A stretch of 25,607 nt of DNA from CAYVOX01 sp964453035 (GTDB lineage Bacteria; Chloroflexota; Anaerolineae; Anaerolineales; Anaerolineaceae). The translations under genes and the position numbers were made by a program. The stretch's first letter is position 1; every line of letters starts with the position of its first letter. The stretch spans positions 1 through 25,607 of the forward strand of contig CAYVOX010000033.1 in assembly GCA_964453035.1 (NCBI GenBank). The letters run 5' to 3'. The notes beneath the pieces were generated by a model. The model was not told the DNA's origin. It saw only the letters and a list, made by a program, of their open reading frames with translations, and made no database searches. Shown here piece by piece: positions 1 to 8,176 of this stretch.

Positions 1-137
1 TCAACAATGACCATGCCAAAGGTCAGATGTTGAGAGCCAATCGTGGTGGGGTCAATCAACTTATAGTTGACCCGCTGATGAAGGGCCAGGGGGGTTACAT
101 CATGAGGGCTGATTTTGATGGGCTTACGGTCGGGCAT
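1..137 (-). CDS. 5' end of a probable cupin-domain protein (partial)
   Basis: An open frame on the minus strand starts with ATG at 137 and runs off the window edge, giving 45 residues beginning MPDRKPIKISPHD. An AAAGGATA ribosome site lies just upstream of the ATG. The stretch HLTFGMVIV near the cut end resembles the first strand of small single-domain cupins, where a metal-binding histidine motif would follow outside the window. That assignment is recall of the family's look and is tentative. The gene follows the LacI-type regulator by 34 nt on the same strand, so the two are probably co-transcribed from the promoter that carries the palindromic operator. If it is a cupin, it may be a sugar isomerase or a sugar-binding accessory protein, but the substrate cannot be read from this fragment. 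Confidence 0.55.
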   Translation of the reverse strand, partial: MPDRKPIKISPHDVTPLALHQRVNYKLIDPTTIGSQHLTFGMVIV

Positions 138-171
138 GGCGGTATCCTTTCGTAGATGAATTTCAGAATGG

Positions 172-1194
172 TTATCGAGGAATGGCAGCGCCGCTGGACG
201 CGCGCACCACTAACTGAGGGGGGAAAATGACCTGCCGGGCGGGCAAAGCGGCCTGCGAGGGGTTTTGAATCTTGTTGAGCAGAATTTCAGCGCCTTTGAA
301 ACCCATTTCAAAGGCGGGCTGCGAAACCGTGGTCAGGGCGGGCTCGATGGCCTGAGCAAAGTCAATGTCATCGTACCCCACCAGCGCCACCTGCCCGGGC
401 ACCGCAATACCAAGCTCGCGCATCGCTTTGAGAACGCTAAAAGCCAGCAGGTCGGAATAGGCGAAGATAGCGGTGGGCGCTGGCGAAAACAGGGGAAACT
501 GGGTGAGGATTTTCTGGTAACCATCATCCAATTTGAGGTTGGTATGAAGTACCAGCCGGGGGTCAGGCGAAATACCGCAATCGGCGAGCGCCTGGTGATA
601 ACCTCTCAGGCGTTCGCGCACGCTGGAGATATTTTCCGGGCCGGTGAGATGCAGGATGCGCCGGTGACCCAGGCTGCACAAATGCGCGGTTGCCTGGAGC
701 GCGCCCAGAAAGTTATCGTTAAGGACACAGTCAGTGTCCAACCCATCAACGTAGCGGTTGAGCAGGACGAATGGGGTGTGATCATTCAACAAGGGCTCCA
801 GCAGCGCTTTGCCGCACTGCACTGAGGTAATCAGCAGGCCGTCCACGCGCTTTTCGCGCAGAATCTGGATGGCGGCAGCCTCTCGAGCCAGGTCCTCGTT
901 GGTGTTAGAAAGAATGACGCTGTATCCGTTGGCGCTGGCGGCTTCTTCAATTCCCCGGATCATGCGCGCGTAAAAGGGGTTGGCGTTATCTGCCACCACC
1001 AGGCCGATAATCTTGCTTTTTCCACCCACCAGAGCCCTGGCATGTGCATTGGGCGTGTAATTTAAGTCCCGGGCAATGGATAAGATGCGCTGACGGGTTT
1101 CCGGCAAAACATCCGGCTTGCCATTCATCACGCGCGAGACGGTAATGATGGAAACCCCGGCTTTCTCGGCAATATCCCGCAAGGTAACCGGCAT
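172..1194 (-). CDS. LacI/GalR-family transcriptional regulator
   Basis: A 340-residue repressor, the normal length for the family. The N-terminus MPVTLRDIAEKAGVS followed by ITVSRVMNG is the LacI helix-turn-helix (residues 3-24). ARDLNYTPNAHARAL is the hinge region, and the periplasmic-binding-protein-like effector domain begins at KIIGLVVADNANPFY and runs to the end. These proteins bind a palindromic operator as dimers and release or tighten on a sugar ligand, which cannot be named here. The frame stays open upstream to 1272. The start at 1194 is chosen because AAAGGTGG lies just before it, because the family begins at this motif, and because a longer protein would translate the operator at 1212-1243. 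A probable cupin gene follows 34 nt downstream, and the pair is likely autoregulated. Confidence 0.93.
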   Translation of the reverse strand: MPVTLRDIAEKAGVSIITVSRVMNGKPDVLPETRQRILSIARDLNYTPNAHARALVGGKSKIIGLVVADNANPFYARMIRGIEEAASANGYSVILSNTNEDLAREAAAIQILREKRVDGLLITSVQCGKALLEPLLNDHTPFVLLNRYVDGLDTDCVLNDNFLGALQATAHLCSLGHRRILHLTGPENISSVRERLRGYHQALADCGISPDPRLVLHTNLKLDDGYQKILTQFPLFSPAPTAIFAYSDLLAFSVLKAMRELGIAVPGQVALVGYDDIDFAQAIEPALTTVSQPAFEMGFKGAEILLNKIQNPSQAALPARQVIFPPQLVVRASSGAAIPR

Positions 1195-1211
1195 ATCGAC
1201 CACCTTTCTTT

Positions 1212-1243
1212 TGATGATAACGTTAACGGTAACGTTATCATCA
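1212..1243. promoter_or_regulatory. Palindromic LacI-type operator
   Basis: Two perfect 14-nt inverted arms, TGATGATAACGTTA and its complement, flank a central ACGG. Inside are repeated AACGTT cores, which match the style of LacI-family operators. The element ends 17 nt before the chosen start codon of the LacI-type gene, so it most likely mediates autorepression of the regulator and the cupin gene behind it. Confidence 0.8.
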
Positions 1244-1446
1244 TAGCGCATTAGGGCTTCGTTGTCAACCATGATTTTGCTGTTTTCTGGGATTTTTGGC
1301 AGATGAAGTCTTTGCTGGGGGCATGGCGCCTGCGCGGATCGTGCAGTACGCAGGCGGGAGCAAAGTATCAGAGCCCATTTGCCATGGGCGGATTGGAGAG
1401 CACGGGGGCGGGCGCTGCTGCGGATCCATGCGCCTGAAAGCCGTCT

Positions 1447-1833
1447 TTAGCCCAATTCAAGGTTGCCGGCCAGGTCCAGCAAGGCCTGGTGCAGGGCTTC
1501 GGCGGCGGAGTCGGAGCTGCCGGTGAGGGTCGTTTCAACCTGTATCAGCCTGGCCAGTTGCGCCATTGCCCGGCTGCACAGGTTGAGAGTCTTTCCGGCC
1601 TGCTCCAGGGTTGGCTCGCCGTCGCGTTCGCCCGCCTCAACCACACGCTGGATCAGCACGCGGAGCAAATCAATTTCGCCACGCAGGGAGAGCGCATCCG
1701 GGGCGGGTTGCAAGTGATGGGCAATAAACCCACTGGTGGCAGGTTGGTTCCCGCGCTGCAAGTTGGCAGGGCGCGCGGGCTGCGGATACTGGATGATTTG
1801 AAACGCGTTTGGAATGCCGTCAGGTATATCCAT
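1447..1833 (-). CDS. Small hypothetical protein of a Chloroflexota-type family
   Basis: A 128-residue protein starting at a well-placed ATG preceded by GGGAGGAACG. No named domain is recognised. The core DALSLRGEIDLLRVLIQRVVE, followed by a helical LEQAGKTLNLCSRAMAQLARLIQVE segment, resembles small helical proteins I associate with Chloroflexota genomes that begin G-x-P-x-G-N-x-N-A. Here the N-terminus (GIPNAFQI) is only loosely like that, so the similarity is recall rather than proof. The predicted structure is two or three amphipathic helices, with no signal peptide or membrane segment. It stands alone between the LacI gene (same strand) and mutS2 (divergent). A role in DNA binding is possible but not shown. 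Confidence 0.7.
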   Translation of the reverse strand: MDIPDGIPNAFQIIQYPQPARPANLQRGNQPATSGFIAHHLQPAPDALSLRGEIDLLRVLIQRVVEAGERDGEPTLEQAGKTLNLCSRAMAQLARLIQVETTLTGSSDSAAEALHQALLDLAGNLELG

Positions 1834-1988
1834 CGTTCCTCCCAGGGATACGAAATAGAATTAAAGTTCTGTTCTTGCCAGAAGCATTGTCGCACCACAA
1901 CGCTGGCGGTTCAAGCGGTCAAAATCCCCTAATTTTCACCCTGCGCCCATTAACCGAGCCTTCAAAATACCGGGCGCGCGTTGATTTA

Positions 1989-1997
1989 TGGTAGACT
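1989..1997 (+). promoter_or_regulatory. Extended -10 element of mutS2, leaderless arrangement
   Basis: TGGTAGACT fits an extended -10 (TG-n-TAGACT). It ends only 9 nt before the mutS2 ATG at 2007. No Shine-Dalgarno sequence lies in between, so the transcript would start at or within a few bases of the start codon. There is no convincing -35 box. Confidence 0.45.
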
Positions 1998-2006
1998 CGT
2001 CTTGAT

Positions 2007-4409
2007 ATGGACGAGAAAACCCTGCACATGCTTGAATTTCCTAAGATTATTGAGCGCCTGGGCGCGTATGCCTCCTTCAGCGCGTCGGCGGCGCTGGTTC
2101 AGGCGCTGCGACCGTCCTCCGTGCTTGAAGAGGTGCAGCAGCTCCAGGCACGCACCACGGAGGCGCGCCGGCTGCTTTCGGTGAACGATACCATCAGCAT
2201 TGGCGGGGCGCATGACGTGCGCCAGCAGGTGGGGCTTGCGGCGCGCGGCGGCGTGCTGGAGGCGAGCGACCTGCTGGATATCAAGGCCACGCTCATTTCC
2301 GGGCGGGAACTGGCGCGCGGGTTGGGGCGCCAGGCCGAGACTTACCCCACCCTGGCGCGCATCGCCGAGGCGCTGCCCCCACCCCCCGGCGTGGTGGAGG
2401 CCATCGGGCGGGTGCTTTCGGAGCGCGGGGAGGTGCTGGATAACGCCTCTGATAAGCTGGGCGCTATCCGGCGGGAGATTAAAATCTCACACGAGCGCCT
2501 GATGACGCGGCTTGAGCGCATGATCAACGATTCGCGCACGGCGCCCATGCTGCAGGAGAGCATCATCACCCAGCGCAACGGGCGCTACGTTATCCCGCTG
2601 CGCGCTGAGTTCAAGGGGCGGGTCAAATCCATCGTGCACGACCAATCGGCTTCGGGCGCCACGCTGTTTGTGGAACCGCTGGCGATTGTGGAGCTCAACA
2701 ACCACTGGCACGAGCTGCAACTGGCGGAGCGCGACGAGGTACGGCGCATCCTGGCTGAGCTTTCGGCGCAGGTGGGGGCGCATGCCGAGGCGATCACTTA
2801 CCTGGTGGAGGCCCTGGCGGAACTGGACCTGGCGCTGGCCTGCGCTAAGTATGCCGATGACCTGCGCGCCGCCGAACCAGTGCTGGAACCCATCCGCAAC
2901 CGCAAAGACCACCACCCGGGCACCACCATCAAGTTGTATGACGCCCGCCACCCGCTGCTGGACCCTTCAACGGTGGTGCCGATTGATGTTGACCTGGATG
3001 AGAACACCTTCTGCCTGGTGATTACCGGGCCCAACACGGGCGGCAAGACGGTAACCCTCAAGACGGTGGGCCTGCTGGCGCTGATGGCGCAGGCCGGGCT
3101 GCACATCCCGGCGCAATCGGGCTCGGCGCTGAGCCTGTTCGAGGCAGTTTACGCGGATATCGGCGATGAGCAATCCATCGAGCAGTCGCTTTCGACGTTC
3201 TCGGGGCATATCACCAATATCGTGCGCATTTTACGCAAAGCGGGGTCAAAATCGCTGGTGCTGCTGGATGAGCTGGGGGCGGGCACGGATCCGCAGGAGG
3301 GGGCGGCGCTGGCGCGCTCGTTGCTGGGCCACCTGCTCAAACGGCGTATCACCTGCCTGGTGGCTACCCACTACCCTGAACTGAAAGCCTTCGCGCACAA
3401 CACGGCGGGGGTGATTAACGCCAGCATGGAATTTAACCTGCGCACGCTGCGCCCGACGTATCACCTGACGGTGGGGCTGCCGGGGCGCTCAAACGCGCTG
3501 CTGATTGCCGAGCGCCTGGGGCTGCCGCAGGAGATCGTGGCGGAGGCGCGCGGCACGCTGGACCCGAACGACCTGCGGGCCGAGGATATGCTGGATGAGA
3601 TTCACCGCCAGCGCGACCTGGCGCGCAAGGCGCGCGGGCAGGCCGATAAAGCTAAATTTGAAGCCGAAAAATTGCGGGCTGAACTGGCTGCCCGCCTGGA
3701 AAAGGTGGAAGACGAGCGCCGGGCGCTGCTGGAAAAAACCCGCCAGGAGGCGAGCAGCGAGGTGGGTGAGCTGCGCGCTGAGTTAGAGGATGTGCGCCGG
3801 GCGCTGCTCAAAGCGCGGCAGCCCCTTGAGGCACTGAAAACGCTGCAAGATCAGGTTGAAACACTGGAAAATACGGTGGAGACGCCGGTGGAACGCCGGG
3901 TGGTGGTAAATGGCAGCGCCGCGCCGCGCCCGCTGAAACTGGGCGATAAGGTGCGGGTGCGTTCGCTGGCGATGGAAGGGTTGGTAATGAGCCTGGGCGA
4001 GGGGGAGGCCGAGGTGCAGGTGGGCAATCTGCGGGTGCGGGCACGGTTGAGCGACATCCAGCGCGGGGGAGAGCCAACTGCCCCTGTGCCAGCGGCACGG
4101 GGAAGGGGACGCAAGCCCGCCGTGGAGGAAACGACGCGCATCAGCGTGCTGCACCCCTCGCCGGGAATGGAGTTGGACCTGCGCGGGCAGCGGGCAGAGG
4201 ATGCGCTTGAGGCGCTGGAGCAGTATATCGAGGCGGCTTACCTGGCCGACCTGCCGTTTGTGCGCATCATTCACGGCAAGGGCACCGGGCGGCTGCGGCA
4301 GGTGATCCGCGAGGCGTTGCAGGCCTCCGGGCATGTCAGCCGGTTCGAGGCGGGGCATGAAAACGAGGGCGGCGAAGGGGTGACGGTGGCGCACCTCAAG
4401 AAGAGCTGA
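2007..4409 (+). CDS. mutS2: Endonuclease MutS2
   Basis: An 800-residue MutS2, close to the family's usual 770-800. The core and lever helices fill the first 330 residues. The ABC-type ATPase carries the Walker A GPNTGGKT at about 341-348 and a Walker B LLDELGAGTDP at about 419-429. A long charged coiled coil follows (about 530-630), then a KOW-like barrel (LGDKVRVRSLAMEGLV, about 645-690). The C-terminal Smr nuclease domain has LDLRG at about 722 and HGKGTGRLR at about 755. It lacks the mismatch-recognition domain of MutS1. MutS2 proteins act on branched recombination intermediates, and in some bacteria on collided ribosomes. The gene is not in an operon: the upstream neighbour diverges and a repeat array follows it. 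Confidence 0.97.
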   Translation: MDEKTLHMLEFPKIIERLGAYASFSASAALVQALRPSSVLEEVQQLQARTTEARRLLSVNDTISIGGAHDVRQQVGLAARGGVLEASDLLDIKATLISGRELARGLGRQAETYPTLARIAEALPPPPGVVEAIGRVLSERGEVLDNASDKLGAIRREIKISHERLMTRLERMINDSRTAPMLQESIITQRNGRYVIPLRAEFKGRVKSIVHDQSASGATLFVEPLAIVELNNHWHELQLAERDEVRRILAELSAQVGAHAEAITYLVEALAELDLALACAKYADDLRAAEPVLEPIRNRKDHHPGTTIKLYDARHPLLDPSTVVPIDVDLDENTFCLVITGPNTGGKTVTLKTVGLLALMAQAGLHIPAQSGSALSLFEAVYADIGDEQSIEQSLSTFSGHITNIVRILRKAGSKSLVLLDELGAGTDPQEGAALARSLLGHLLKRRITCLVATHYPELKAFAHNTAGVINASMEFNLRTLRPTYHLTVGLPGRSNALLIAERLGLPQEIVAEARGTLDPNDLRAEDMLDEIHRQRDLARKARGQADKAKFEAEKLRAELAARLEKVEDERRALLEKTRQEASSEVGELRAELEDVRRALLKARQPLEALKTLQDQVETLENTVETPVERRVVVNGSAAPRPLKLGDKVRVRSLAMEGLVMSLGEGEAEVQVGNLRVRARLSDIQRGGEPTAPVPAARGRGRKPAVEETTRISVLHPSPGMELDLRGQRAEDALEALEQYIEAAYLADLPFVRIIHGKGTGRLRQVIREALQASGHVSRFEAGHENEGGEGVTVAHLKKS

Positions 4410-4477
4410 AGGGTCCGCAGAGAAAGAGTAACAAAATATGAGGACGGGTAAGGATGCGCGGGCTGGAGCAAACAGTA

Positions 4478-4892
4478 GTAGGGTGCGTTCTTGAACGCAC
4501 CCTATTATTACTCGGCGGCGGGTCAAAGCGCCCGCGGGTTGCTGTGTTGACCTCTCTCATCCTCCCAGCCTCCTTCTCCCCGGCGCGGAGAAAGAGTAAC
4601 AATAGTAGGGNNNNNNNNNNNNNNNNNNNNNNNNNNNNNNNNNNNNNNNNNNNNNNNNNNNNNNNNNNNNNNNNNNNNNNNNNNNNNNNNNNNNNNNNNN
4701 NNNNNNNNNNTGCGTTCTTGAACGCACCCTATTATTACTCGGCAGCGGGTCAAAGCGCCCGCGGGTTGCTGTGTTGACCTCTCTCATCCTCCCGGCCTCC
4801 TTCTCCCCGGCGCGGAGAAAGAGTAACAGTAGTAGGGTGCGTTCTTGAACGCACCCTATTATTACTCGGCAGCGGGTCAAAGCGCCCGCGGG
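4478..4892. repeat. 127-bp tandem repeat array with palindromic cores (fills 4410-5027)
   Basis: The 618 bases between mutS2 and the next gene hold no credible gene. They contain a tandem array with an exact 127-bp period. One unit runs 4484-4610, another 4711-4837, and a partial third runs 4838-4892. The copies differ by a few substitutions, for example CGGCGGCGGG versus CGGCAGCGGG. Each unit carries a palindrome, GGGTGCGTTC/GAACGCACCC, followed by TATTATTACT. The palindrome could act as a terminator for mutS2. The unit also holds a C/T-rich stretch and CCGGCGCGGAG. The array is interrupted by 100 Ns, so the true copy number is unknown. From 4893 to the promoter at 4936 I see nothing. Confidence 0.85.
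4611..4710. other. Assembly gap (100 N) inside the 127-bp array
   Basis: The gap is exactly 100 Ns, a scaffolder's placeholder. The left flank ends in GTAGGG and the right flank begins TGCGTTC, so the palindrome is cut in the middle. The array stays in phase if the Ns are deleted. The gap therefore stands for zero or a whole number of repeat units. Any reading frame crossing it is an artefact. Confidence 0.95.
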
Positions 4893-4935
4893 GCTACGAA
4901 CTGGAGCCAGCGCTTTGCCACAGCACGGTGCGCGC

Positions 4936-4965
4936 TTGACTCCCCCTCCAGCGACTCCGTATAAT
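4936..4965 (+). promoter_or_regulatory. Sigma-A-type promoter of the beta-helix gene
   Basis: TTGACT (4936-4941) and a consensus TATAAT (4960-4965) are separated by 18 bases. Transcription would start near 4972, giving a leader of about 55 nt that contains the AGGAGGTGA ribosome site at 5014-5022. Confidence 0.75.
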
Positions 4966-5027
4966 GAATTTATCCACTGCAGCTTCACCAAACCCAGAAC
5001 GATTCTTCCATCCCAGGAGGTGACAGG

Positions 5028-6698
5028 ATGTCCGCTCTTCTGCTCAAGCGCTGTTCCACCGCCAGTCTTGTGTTGCTGCTGCTTGTTACCCTGCTCCAGC
5101 TTGCCCCTGCTAAAGCCACCGCTGCCACCATCCTGGTGACCACCACCGCCGATAGCGGCCCCGGCTCCCTGCGGCAAGCCATCCTCGACGCCAACTCAAC
5201 CATCCTGGAAGACACCATCGTCTTCAACATCCCATTCACCGACCCGGGTTACCTGCCTTCTTATTACTGGCGCATCGGCCTGCTCACGTCTTTACCCGCC
5301 CTCAATAGCGATGCTGGTGGCATCATCCTTGACGGTGCCACCCAGTCGGTCTTTTCCGGCGTCAGCCACCCCGATTTTCCCCCCATTTATATTGATTCAG
5401 ACTTGAATCCAAGTGGTTTGCCGGTCTTTCACCTCTTCGGTTCGTATAACACCATCGCGCACCTTTTCCTGGCCAATTCTCAAGGGGATGCTTTCACCGT
5501 GGTTGGCAACCATAACCAGATTAATGACAACCGTATCGGAACTACCCAGGCGATCGGCATCAATTTCCTCTCCGGCGCGCAGGAGAACCAGGCGGCGCGC
5601 AACAGCATCTACGGCAGCGCCATCCAGGGCATCCGGCTTACAATGGCCCACGAGAACACCATCACAGGCAACATCATCGGCCTCGATCCAGATGGCATCA
5701 CCATCTGGTCCAATGAGCTGGATGGTATCGCGCTCTACAACAGCAACGATAATCTCATCACGCAGAACACCATCAGCGCCAACCTGGGCAGCGGCATCCT
5801 GGTTAGCAACGGGCTGCGCAACCGTATTGAAAGCAACTCAATCGGCCTGAGCAAAGACCTCCAGACCGCTCGCGGCAACGGGCAGCACGGCATCTGGCTG
5901 CAGGAGGGTTCGCAGAACAATGAACTCTTCTCCAACTGGATTGCGGGCAACGCCTGGGACGGCATCCGCCTGAGTGGGGCTTCAACCAGCAGCAACCACA
6001 TGGAAAAGAACGTCATCGGTATGGGCCTGCTGGGCGCTGCGCCTAACGCGCATCACGGCATCGGCATCTACGACGGCGCCAATAACAATTTTGTCGGCAG
6101 CAACACCACCGCAGAGCGTTACAATTTTATCGTCAACAACGGCTGGAGCGGCGTGGTGGTGGTGGATTCAGATGGGGGCAACAATTACATCCTTGATAAT
6201 TTCATCACCGGCAACAGTTTTTACGGCGTGCACATCAACAACAGCAATGAGAACAAAGTCTATATGAACGTCATCAGCCGCAACGGCACGGCGGCTGCCA
6301 GCGCCGGTGTGCGCGTGGAGCAGAGTTTAACCGGCTCCGCTGTGCACAATACCATCCTCTCCAACAGCATCTATCAAAACAGCGGCGCGGGCATTGAACT
6401 GGTCGGCGGCGCCAACCAATCTATCAGCCAGCCGCACGTCAGCGCTGCAAGCTGCAGCCAGGTTACCGTCTACTCCAGCACCGGCTACACGGTGCAAATC
6501 TTCTCAGACCAGGCAGATGAAGGCACCATTCTTGAAGATTCGGTGATGATGCCCTCCAGCGATCCGTATAATTGGTCAGGGCACGTCACCGGCCCGTATG
6601 TCACCATCACTCACACCGACCCGCTGGGCAACACCAGCATCTTTTCAACCCCGCTCTTCGCCTGCAGTTGGAGCTATTTGCCCGCGGTGATGAAGTAA
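5028..6698 (+). CDS. Secreted right-handed parallel beta-helix protein
   Basis: A 556-residue exported protein preceded by AGGAGGTGACAGG, an excellent ribosome site. Residues 1-33 form a Sec signal peptide (hydrophobic LVLLLLVTLLQLAP, then AKATAA). The mature protein opens with ILVTTTADSGPGSLRQAI, the motif that starts many bacterial CSLREAI-type beta-helix surface proteins. From about residue 120 to 470 it has many short turns rich in N and G (for example NDNLITQNTIS and NENKVYMNVIS), typical of pectate-lyase-like PbH1 rungs. No catalytic residues can be assigned, so a polysaccharide-binding, adhesive or lyase role remains open. The C-terminus, CSWSYLPAVMK, closely resembles the tail YLPSIMR of the unrelated propeller protein at 13798-15564, which may be a shared sorting or processing signal. 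It has its own promoter and no operon partner. Confidence 0.9.
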   Translation: MSALLLKRCSTASLVLLLLVTLLQLAPAKATAATILVTTTADSGPGSLRQAILDANSTILEDTIVFNIPFTDPGYLPSYYWRIGLLTSLPALNSDAGGIILDGATQSVFSGVSHPDFPPIYIDSDLNPSGLPVFHLFGSYNTIAHLFLANSQGDAFTVVGNHNQINDNRIGTTQAIGINFLSGAQENQAARNSIYGSAIQGIRLTMAHENTITGNIIGLDPDGITIWSNELDGIALYNSNDNLITQNTISANLGSGILVSNGLRNRIESNSIGLSKDLQTARGNGQHGIWLQEGSQNNELFSNWIAGNAWDGIRLSGASTSSNHMEKNVIGMGLLGAAPNAHHGIGIYDGANNNFVGSNTTAERYNFIVNNGWSGVVVVDSDGGNNYILDNFITGNSFYGVHINNSNENKVYMNVISRNGTAAASAGVRVEQSLTGSAVHNTILSNSIYQNSGAGIELVGGANQSISQPHVSAASCSQVTVYSSTGYTVQIFSDQADEGTILEDSVMMPSSDPYNWSGHVTGPYVTITHTDPLGNTSIFSTPLFACSWSYLPAVMK

Positions 6699-7068
6699 AC
6701 GCTGAAGGGTCTGCCCTGCCCGCGTCCCCGCGGGCTGGAGCAGAGGATTTGTTGATCGGAATACAATCATGACTCACTGCTGCTTTCCGCTGCGTCCTCG
6801 CAGTAGTAGGGTGCGTTCTTGAATGCACCCTACTGCTGTGCGCCGAAAAGACCTGTTAGGTTTTAATGCAGTGTATCCCAGAAAGACGGTGCAAAAGAGG
6901 AACCTGACAGGTCTCCTGTCGCCCGGAGGATCGCGCAGGACGCGGGCTGGAGCAAACAGTAGGGTGCGTTCTTGAACGCACCCTACTACTGTACCCTGTA
7001 AAAAAGACCTGTCGGGCACTCATCCGGCCCAACAGGTCTCTAATCGGAACAATCTTCCCCCTGCTTGC
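6699..7068. repeat. Convergent intergenic region with dispersed hairpin repeats
   Basis: No gene is seen in these 370 bases between convergent genes. Two copies of the GGGTGCGTTC/GAACGCACCC palindrome lie at 6806-6833 and 6959-6986. The first has GAATGCACCC in its right arm, a change that keeps a G-U pair. Between them, GACCTGTTAGGTT (6850-6862) and AACCTGACAGGTC (6901-6913) form a stem with one wobble around a 38-nt loop. The words CGCGGGCTGGAGCAAACAG before the second palindrome are nearly the same as those before the first palindrome of the 127-bp array. The repeat unit is therefore larger than the palindrome alone. Confidence 0.8.
7000..7038 (-). terminator. Rho-independent terminator of the CAP-LysM gene
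   Basis: GACCTGT (7006-7012) pairs with ACAGGTC (7032-7038), and GGGC with GCCC inside, leaving one mismatch. On the minus strand the hairpin is followed by six T residues (AAAAAA at 7000-7005 on the plus strand). It lies 31 nt after the stop codon of the CAP-LysM gene. Confidence 0.75.
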
Positions 7069-8061
7069 CTATTCCCGCTTTTTACGCAGCTGACCAAACA
7101 CCACCAGCGCCAGCCCCAGCGCGCACACCACCACAATCCCAATACCCAGCGTCTGGCGGTCCACCGATTCCAATGCCGGGATCAGCGGCGCCTGCGTGGG
7201 CGTCGGCGAGAGCGTTGCCGTGGGCGTCACCGTGGGGGTGCGGCTGGGCAGCAGCGTCGCCGTGACCGTCAGGGTGGGGCGCGGGGTAAGCGTGACGGTC
7301 GGCGTCAGCGAGGGCACCGCCGAAGGCGTGATGACCAGTTTCTGCCCGGTGTAAATGATATCCGAGACCAGTTTATTGGCCGTTTTTAAGTTCGCCAGCG
7401 GAATTTTGTAAGCCTGCGCGATGCCAATCAGCGTTTGCCCATCCTGCACCACATGGATGACGGCGCCATCCGGCATCACGGTGGAGGTCACCACCGGCAT
7501 CACGCGCGGCGCGGTGGGCAGCGCCGGCAGCGGCGCGGCGTAGGTGGTTTGCGTGGTGGCTCCGGCGATATACCCCGTGTTGAGCGTGTAATAAATCACC
7601 CCGTCTTTTTCAGCCACGCCCGCCCCGCCGTAGATATACAGCGGGTTGGTCATCGTGTTCCAGTGGTCGGGGTCACCCCAGTAGGTATAAAGCACCACAT
7701 CCAGCCCGGTGCGGTTGTTGGCCATGGCCACGTTTTCCGAGACCCAGATGGTAGCCCCGCCGCCAAACCCGGCTGCGGCGCAGCGGTCTCGGGCGCGCGT
7801 GCCCCCCTCGCCGATGTGCGAGTACGTGCCGATGGAAGCCTGGTACTCGGAGTGTTTCTGGGTGGCGTAGGTGATGGAGGCATCCACAATCAACGGCGGC
7901 AGGCCCTGTTTTGCGCGCAGCGCCTGCACCGCCGCCATCAACTCAGCCCCGGTGACAGCCACCGGCGCAGAAGCGGCTTTTGGCGCGGGCAAGGTGGCAA
8001 TCAAACCCAGCAGCATGCCTGTCAGTAAAATGAAACGGAGAGCAAATTTTCCAGCGTTCAT
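7069..8061 (-). CDS. Membrane-anchored CAP (SCP/PR1) domain protein with LysM
   Basis: A 330-residue surface protein. Residues 1-31 form a signal peptide. Residues 36-167 form a CAP domain with the usual cavity residues His82 (YSHIG), Glu109 (SENVA) and His133 (PDHWNTM). Residues 202-245 form one LysM peptidoglycan-binding repeat (HVVQDGQTLIGIAQAY). A Thr/Pro spacer follows (about 247-295), then one transmembrane helix (about 305-323) and a basic tail, RKKRE, that should sit in the cytoplasm. The protein is thus held to membrane and wall. Bacterial CAP proteins have no agreed activity; wall-linked or lipid-binding roles have been proposed. There is no ribosome site before the ATG, and TATAAT ends six bases upstream, so the message is probably leaderless. 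A terminator follows it. Confidence 0.93.
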   Translation of the reverse strand: MNAGKFALRFILLTGMLLGLIATLPAPKAASAPVAVTGAELMAAVQALRAKQGLPPLIVDASITYATQKHSEYQASIGTYSHIGEGGTRARDRCAAAGFGGGATIWVSENVAMANNRTGLDVVLYTYWGDPDHWNTMTNPLYIYGGAGVAEKDGVIYYTLNTGYIAGATTQTTYAAPLPALPTAPRVMPVVTSTVMPDGAVIHVVQDGQTLIGIAQAYKIPLANLKTANKLVSDIIYTGQKLVITPSAVPSLTPTVTLTPRPTLTVTATLLPSRTPTVTPTATLSPTPTQAPLIPALESVDRQTLGIGIVVVCALGLALVVFGQLRKKRE

Positions 8062-8067
8062 AAATCG

Positions 8068-8073
8068 ATTATA
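8068..8073 (-). promoter_or_regulatory. -10 box of the CAP-LysM gene
   Basis: A consensus TATAAT on the minus strand is followed by CGATTT and then the ATG at 8061. Six bases is about the normal distance from a -10 box to the transcription start, so the transcript should begin at the start codon. The -35 region is poor (TTAAAG at 17 bases). Confidence 0.5.
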
Positions 8074-8176
8074 ACCCGATTGTCAAGCCGCTTTAATCTA
8101 ACGCTTAATTTAAAGGCGCCTGCCCGCGCTCTGGCGGGCAGGTGATAAAACTGGTTTTTGCAGGTAAATTTTGGAA

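Noticed and set aside
1327..1356. CGCCTGCG/CGCAGGCG inverted repeat as a terminator for the small gene at 1447-1833
   Set aside because: The stem is only 8 bp with a 14-nt loop and no T tract follows on the minus strand. It is too weak to call.
4454..5177. Reading frames that cross the N runs
   Set aside because: They are open only because Ns and short repeats lack stops. They lie in the tandem array and have no ribosome site or family match. The same holds for the frames at 9539-9867.
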